Of a DNA stretch of 6,282 nt, positions 4,348 through 6,282 are shown in pieces (position 1 is the stretch's first letter; every line of letters starts with the position of its first letter). A program made the translations under genes and the position numbers. Origin of the DNA: Nitratiruptor sp. (lineage in GTDB: Bacteria > Campylobacterota > Campylobacteria > Campylobacterales > Nitratiruptoraceae). The stretch lies in the NCBI GenBank assembly GCA_015494505.1, contig WGBB01000074.1, positions 1 through 6,282 of the forward strand, written 5' to 3'. The notes below the pieces were generated by a model that saw nothing but the letters and a program-made list of their open reading frames with translations, made no database searches and was not told where the DNA came from.

Positions 4348-5838
4348 AAGCATCAGATTCCAATACATCGGTTTGAGCATATACAAATCGAACGCCCACC
4401 AAATCCAGCGAGGCTCTGCTGGATCGAGGAACGGGAATGAGGGCGCAGGCTTAGAGCCGTAGTTAAATTCTGCTAGCATAATCTTACCATACTGCGTCTT
4501 GAGCGGACAGACGGTATAGCCGTCGAATTTGGCCGTGGGCTCTTTGCCCTCCATGACTGCGACGAGGTTTTCTTGGATAATAGGACCGTGGTGGCGTGCG
4601 CTTCCACCCGTCTTGCCTTTAGGAATGCCCAGCACGTCACCGATACCGAAAACATTTTTGTAGCGGCGATGCTGGAGTGTCTCTTTGTCCGCTTCCATCC
4701 ATCCTTTTGCACTTCCTTTTTGCCATGCCAGCGGCGAGGTGCGAAACTCGTTGGCTGCAGTCATAGGAGGCACCACATGGATGAAATCGTAGGGAATCTC
4801 CACCATCTCCTCTTTGGTGATGTAATCGTAGATTTCCAGCTCAGGATCGTACTCGCCCTTGACTTGGTAGACGTGCTTAAAAGTAGCGACCTTCTTGTCG
4901 GTATCGATTTTGACGAGATTGTGGTTCCATTTGTTGGTGATGTTGCCATACATCGGCTGGACGCGTTTTGAGAGCGTTTCGTTGTACTCTTTGATACCGA
5001 AGAGCTTGCTTCCTTTGCCTTTGGTGAAGTAGAACTTGGCGTTCATATGCACGTCTTTGCCGCCCACTGGACCGTTACCGCGCAAGAAATCGTCGCTTAA
5101 ATAGAGTATCTTTTGTGGAGCCCCTCCACACTTGATAGGGGTGGCCGGCTGGGTACAGATGACGTTGATAGGGTTGTCTTTGCTTGCCTTCTCAGCTGCG
5201 GCACGCATCTGCTTGAACCACTCCCACGTGATCTCGCCACCCTTGACGCTTCCTGTTTCGGGATTGTTGAGATAGACGCTGGCGACGCCGTTTTTGCCCA
5301 GTTTATCGAGGGTGAGCCCTTCGATCTGCTCGTACTGATAGGAAATCCCCACTGCCACCACCAAAAAGTCGTATTTGACTTTGCCGTTTTTGGCAGTGAC
5401 CACTTGGTTGTGATCGGGATCGAACTCGACCACTTTATCTTTTATCCATTTGACGCCGTCAGGGATGAAGTCGGCGTTGGGACGCTTGATTTCGTCGGCC
5501 TTGTAGAGACCTGCAGCCATAAAGACTTGTCCCGGTTGGTAAAGATGAAGCTCGTTGGGAGCGATGATGGTAATCTTGGCGTTGCCGGCAGCCCTGCGGA
5601 GTCTCGCAGCGGCCATGATACCGCCGGCACCCCCACCTACGATGACGATGTGGGCTTTGGCGTCAGTGGTTTTTCCTTTTTGCTCTTCGGCATGGCTCGG
5701 CACGCTTCCCATGAAAGCACCGGCCGTGCCAAGCCCCATGAGCTTGAGTGCGTCACGGCGCGAGAGCCCTTCGCTTTTGAGGGTCTCTTCGATCATTTCC
5801 TGGACTTCTTTTAGCTTTTTGATATCGTCACTGTGCAT
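4333..5838 (-). CDS. sqr: Tat-exported type II sulfide:quinone oxidoreductase
   Basis: SQR is a membrane-associated flavoprotein that oxidises sulfide to sulfane sulfur and reduces quinone. The product is 501 residues, longer than most SQRs because of its N-terminus. Residues 26-32 (SRRDALK) form a twin-arginine signal, followed by a weakly hydrophobic stretch and a likely cleavage after SHA (48-50), which implies periplasmic placement. The FAD-binding GGGAGG is at 68-73. Cys237 (TPIKCGGAPQK) and Cys444 (GYTVCPLKT) match the two redox cysteines of type II SQR such as human SQOR, and ETLQHRRYKNVFGIGD (386-401) is also SQOR-like. The C-terminus (YMLKPMYWNLMLRG) matches the membrane-binding end but stops early. 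I chose the ATG at 5838 because AGGAG lies 6 nt upstream; an in-frame TTG at 5856 overlaps that site. A small membrane protein follows. Type II is my reading of the motifs; other flavin disulfide reductases fit less well. Confidence 0.9.
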   Translation of the reverse strand: MHSDDIKKLKEVQEMIEETLKSEGLSRRDALKLMGLGTAGAFMGSVPSHAEEQKGKTTDAKAHIVIVGGGAGGIMAAARLRRAAGNAKITIIAPNELHLYQPGQVFMAAGLYKADEIKRPNADFIPDGVKWIKDKVVEFDPDHNQVVTAKNGKVKYDFLVVAVGISYQYEQIEGLTLDKLGKNGVASVYLNNPETGSVKGGEITWEWFKQMRAAAEKASKDNPINVICTQPATPIKCGGAPQKILYLSDDFLRGNGPVGGKDVHMNAKFYFTKGKGSKLFGIKEYNETLSKRVQPMYGNITNKWNHNLVKIDTDKKVATFKHVYQVKGEYDPELEIYDYITKEEMVEIPYDFIHVVPPMTAANEFRTSPLAWQKGSAKGWMEADKETLQHRRYKNVFGIGDVLGIPKGKTGGSARHHGPIIQENLVAVMEGKEPTAKFDGYTVCPLKTQYGKIMLAEFNYGSKPAPSFPFLDPAEPRWIWWAFDLYMLKPMYWNLMLRGLM

Positions 5839-5867
5839 AGACCTCTCCTCTAGCAAATTTGATACTT

Positions 5868-5884
5868 AATGGTATCTTACCATT
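5868..5884. repeat. Inverted repeat in the SQR leader, 7-bp arms
   Basis: AATGGTA (5868-5874) and TACCATT (5878-5884) are exact reverse complements separated by TCT. The left part also takes part in a second, shorter inverted repeat: GATAC (5861-5865) with GTATC (5872-5876), so the two hairpins could not form at once in the leader RNA. It may be an operator or an RNA structure. Confidence 0.7.
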
Positions 5885-5886
5885 TC

Positions 5887-5909
5887 TATAATCAGCCTTA
5901 ATGATTATA
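5887..5909. repeat. Inverted repeat over the SQR -10, 8-bp arms
   Basis: TATAATCA (5887-5894) and TGATTATA (5902-5909) are perfect reverse complements around a 7-nt spacer (GCCTTAA). The right arm contains the minus-strand TATAAT proposed as the SQR -10, so a protein bound here would block it. It also follows the recJ stop by 11 nt, but no U-run follows on the minus strand, so it does not look like a recJ terminator. Confidence 0.75.
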
Positions 5910-5920
5910 TAAAATTTTGC

Positions 5921-6282
5921 TTATAGAACTTCCGTGACGAAAAGCTGGATGTATTGATTGTTGTTGAAGATGTTGCGCGAGGGGTAGAAGACAAGGTCGA
6001 TGCGGTTTTTCTCGAGGGGTTTTTCGTGTTTGAATTTGATAGCTTTGAAGATTCGGCCATCCTTTCGCAGTGTCATGAGCAGATGGTTGGCGCTCTCACC
6101 CACCATACGCGCTTCGAGGACCTCTACATCGAGTGCCGCGAAGCGAGGCATGGGATTGGACTCGCCGTAGGGAGCGTAGGCTTCGATGATATCGATGAGC
6201 TCCCAGTCTATTTCGCTAAAGGATAGCTCTCCCAAAACTTTCGAAGCATCGATAAAGGCCTCTTTGGGAAGCTTTGCCGCAA
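5921..6282 (-). CDS. recJ: Single-stranded-DNA exonuclease RecJ, C-terminal part (cut by window edge)
   Basis: RecJ is a cytoplasmic 5'-3' exonuclease acting on single-stranded DNA in recombination and repair. Only the last 119 residues are visible; the frame is open to the right edge. They match the C-terminal oligonucleotide-binding (OB) domain: ELSFSEIDWELIDIIEAYAPYGESNPMP corresponds to the family's L-x-L-E-x-L-x-P-F-G-x-G-N-P-x-P stretch, followed by an NHLLMTLRKDGR beta-strand segment and a closing DLVFYPSRN...QYIQLFV. The catalytic DHH/DHHA1 domains lie outside the window. The gene ends at a TAA 82 bp before SQR, on the same strand. I see no terminator, so some read-through into SQR is possible. 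A short M-initiated frame inside it is only an internal start and not a separate gene. The assignment comes from the C-terminal domain alone. Confidence 0.85.
   Translation of the reverse strand, partial: AAKLPKEAFIDASKVLGELSFSEIDWELIDIIEAYAPYGESNPMPRFAALDVEVLEARMVGESANHLLMTLRKDGRIFKAIKFKHEKPLEKNRIDLVFYPSRNIFNNNQYIQLFVTEVL

Larger units (their letters stand above)
5839..5920 (-). promoter_or_regulatory. Putative SQR promoter and leader
   Basis: The 82-bp AT-rich gap between recJ and SQR contains a perfect TATAAT on the minus strand at 5909-5904, without a TG extension and with no convincing -35. Transcription from it would start near 5897 and give a leader of about 58 nt ending in the Shine-Dalgarno AGAGGAG (5851-5845). 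Two inverted repeats lie in the gap, one over the -10 and one in the leader, so SQR looks more regulated than its neighbours. A plus-strand TATAAT at 5887-5892 faces the opposite way, towards recJ. Confidence 0.55.

Noticed and set aside
5113..5814. Plus-strand open frame of 233 codons opposite SQR
   Set aside because: Antisense to a well-conserved flavoprotein, with no family motif and no promoter or ribosome site in front.
5887..5909. Palindrome after recJ as a rho-independent terminator
   Set aside because: The stem is AT-only apart from one C-G pair and is followed by GAAATGG on the minus strand, not by U residues. It fits a promoter or operator element better.
5887..5909. Assigning the SQR palindrome to NikR or Fur
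   Set aside because: The half-sites are loosely similar, but the spacing does not match the Helicobacter NikR site and the arrangement is not a clear 7-1-7 Fur box. Naming a regulator would be unsupported.
1..6282. Search by eye for tRNA/rRNA genes, CRISPR repeats, IS ends, att sites or a defence system
   Set aside because: None was seen. Coding regions fill nearly the whole window, the gaps are 122 bp or less, and all but one of the genes belong to recognised families.

Overview
The window reads as a chromosomal core region of a sulfur-oxidising member of the Campylobacterota (formerly Epsilonproteobacteria), at moderate GC. This rests on my recognition of the protein sequences: the trigger factor, ClpP and deformylase run in the order tig-clpP-def, the Bpt-type aminoacyl-protein transferase closely resembles Campylobacter homologues, and there is a sulfide:quinone reductase. 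A group near Sulfurovum, Nitratifractor or Hydrogenimonas is plausible, but the genus cannot be fixed by eye. Nothing indicates a phage, insertion sequence, CRISPR array, RNA gene or recent transfer.

Layout. (1) Positions 1-1982, minus strand: a protein maturation and quality-control operon, tig (trigger factor), clpP (protease subunit) and def (peptide deformylase, cut by the left edge), joined by two 4-nt ATGA overlaps. (2) Positions 1983-2063: a divergent promoter region built on a perfect 9-bp-arm inverted repeat, driving tig leftward and folE rightward. (3) Positions 2064-2642, plus strand: folE, GTP cyclohydrolase I. (4) Positions 2639-3321: two small Fe-S proteins transcribed divergently, a Bfd-type [2Fe-2S] protein (minus) and a stand-alone NifU C-terminal (Nfu) domain (plus). 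Together they look like a NifU separated into modules. (5) Positions 3341-4081, plus strand: bpt, an N-degron leucyltransferase with a promoter so close to its ATG that the mRNA may be leaderless. (6) Positions 4078-5838, minus strand: a Tat-exported type II sulfide:quinone oxidoreductase followed by a 76-residue two-helix membrane protein, with two inverted repeats in the SQR upstream region and a hairpin around the SQR stop codon. (7) Positions 5921-6282, minus strand: the 3' end of recJ.

The genes fall into three themes: nascent-chain handling and proteolysis (tig, def, clpP, bpt), Fe-S handling (Bfd-like protein, Nfu, possibly Bpt itself), and sulfide oxidation (SQR and its small neighbour). 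Packing is very tight. Both same-strand junctions in the tig operon and both convergent junctions overlap by exactly 4 nt, and the longest non-coding stretch is 122 bp, so there is no gene-free region over 300 bases. I see no clear novel defence or mobile system. The best leads are the regulatory palindromes, the leaderless bpt candidate, the divergent split-NifU pair and the small membrane protein behind SQR.
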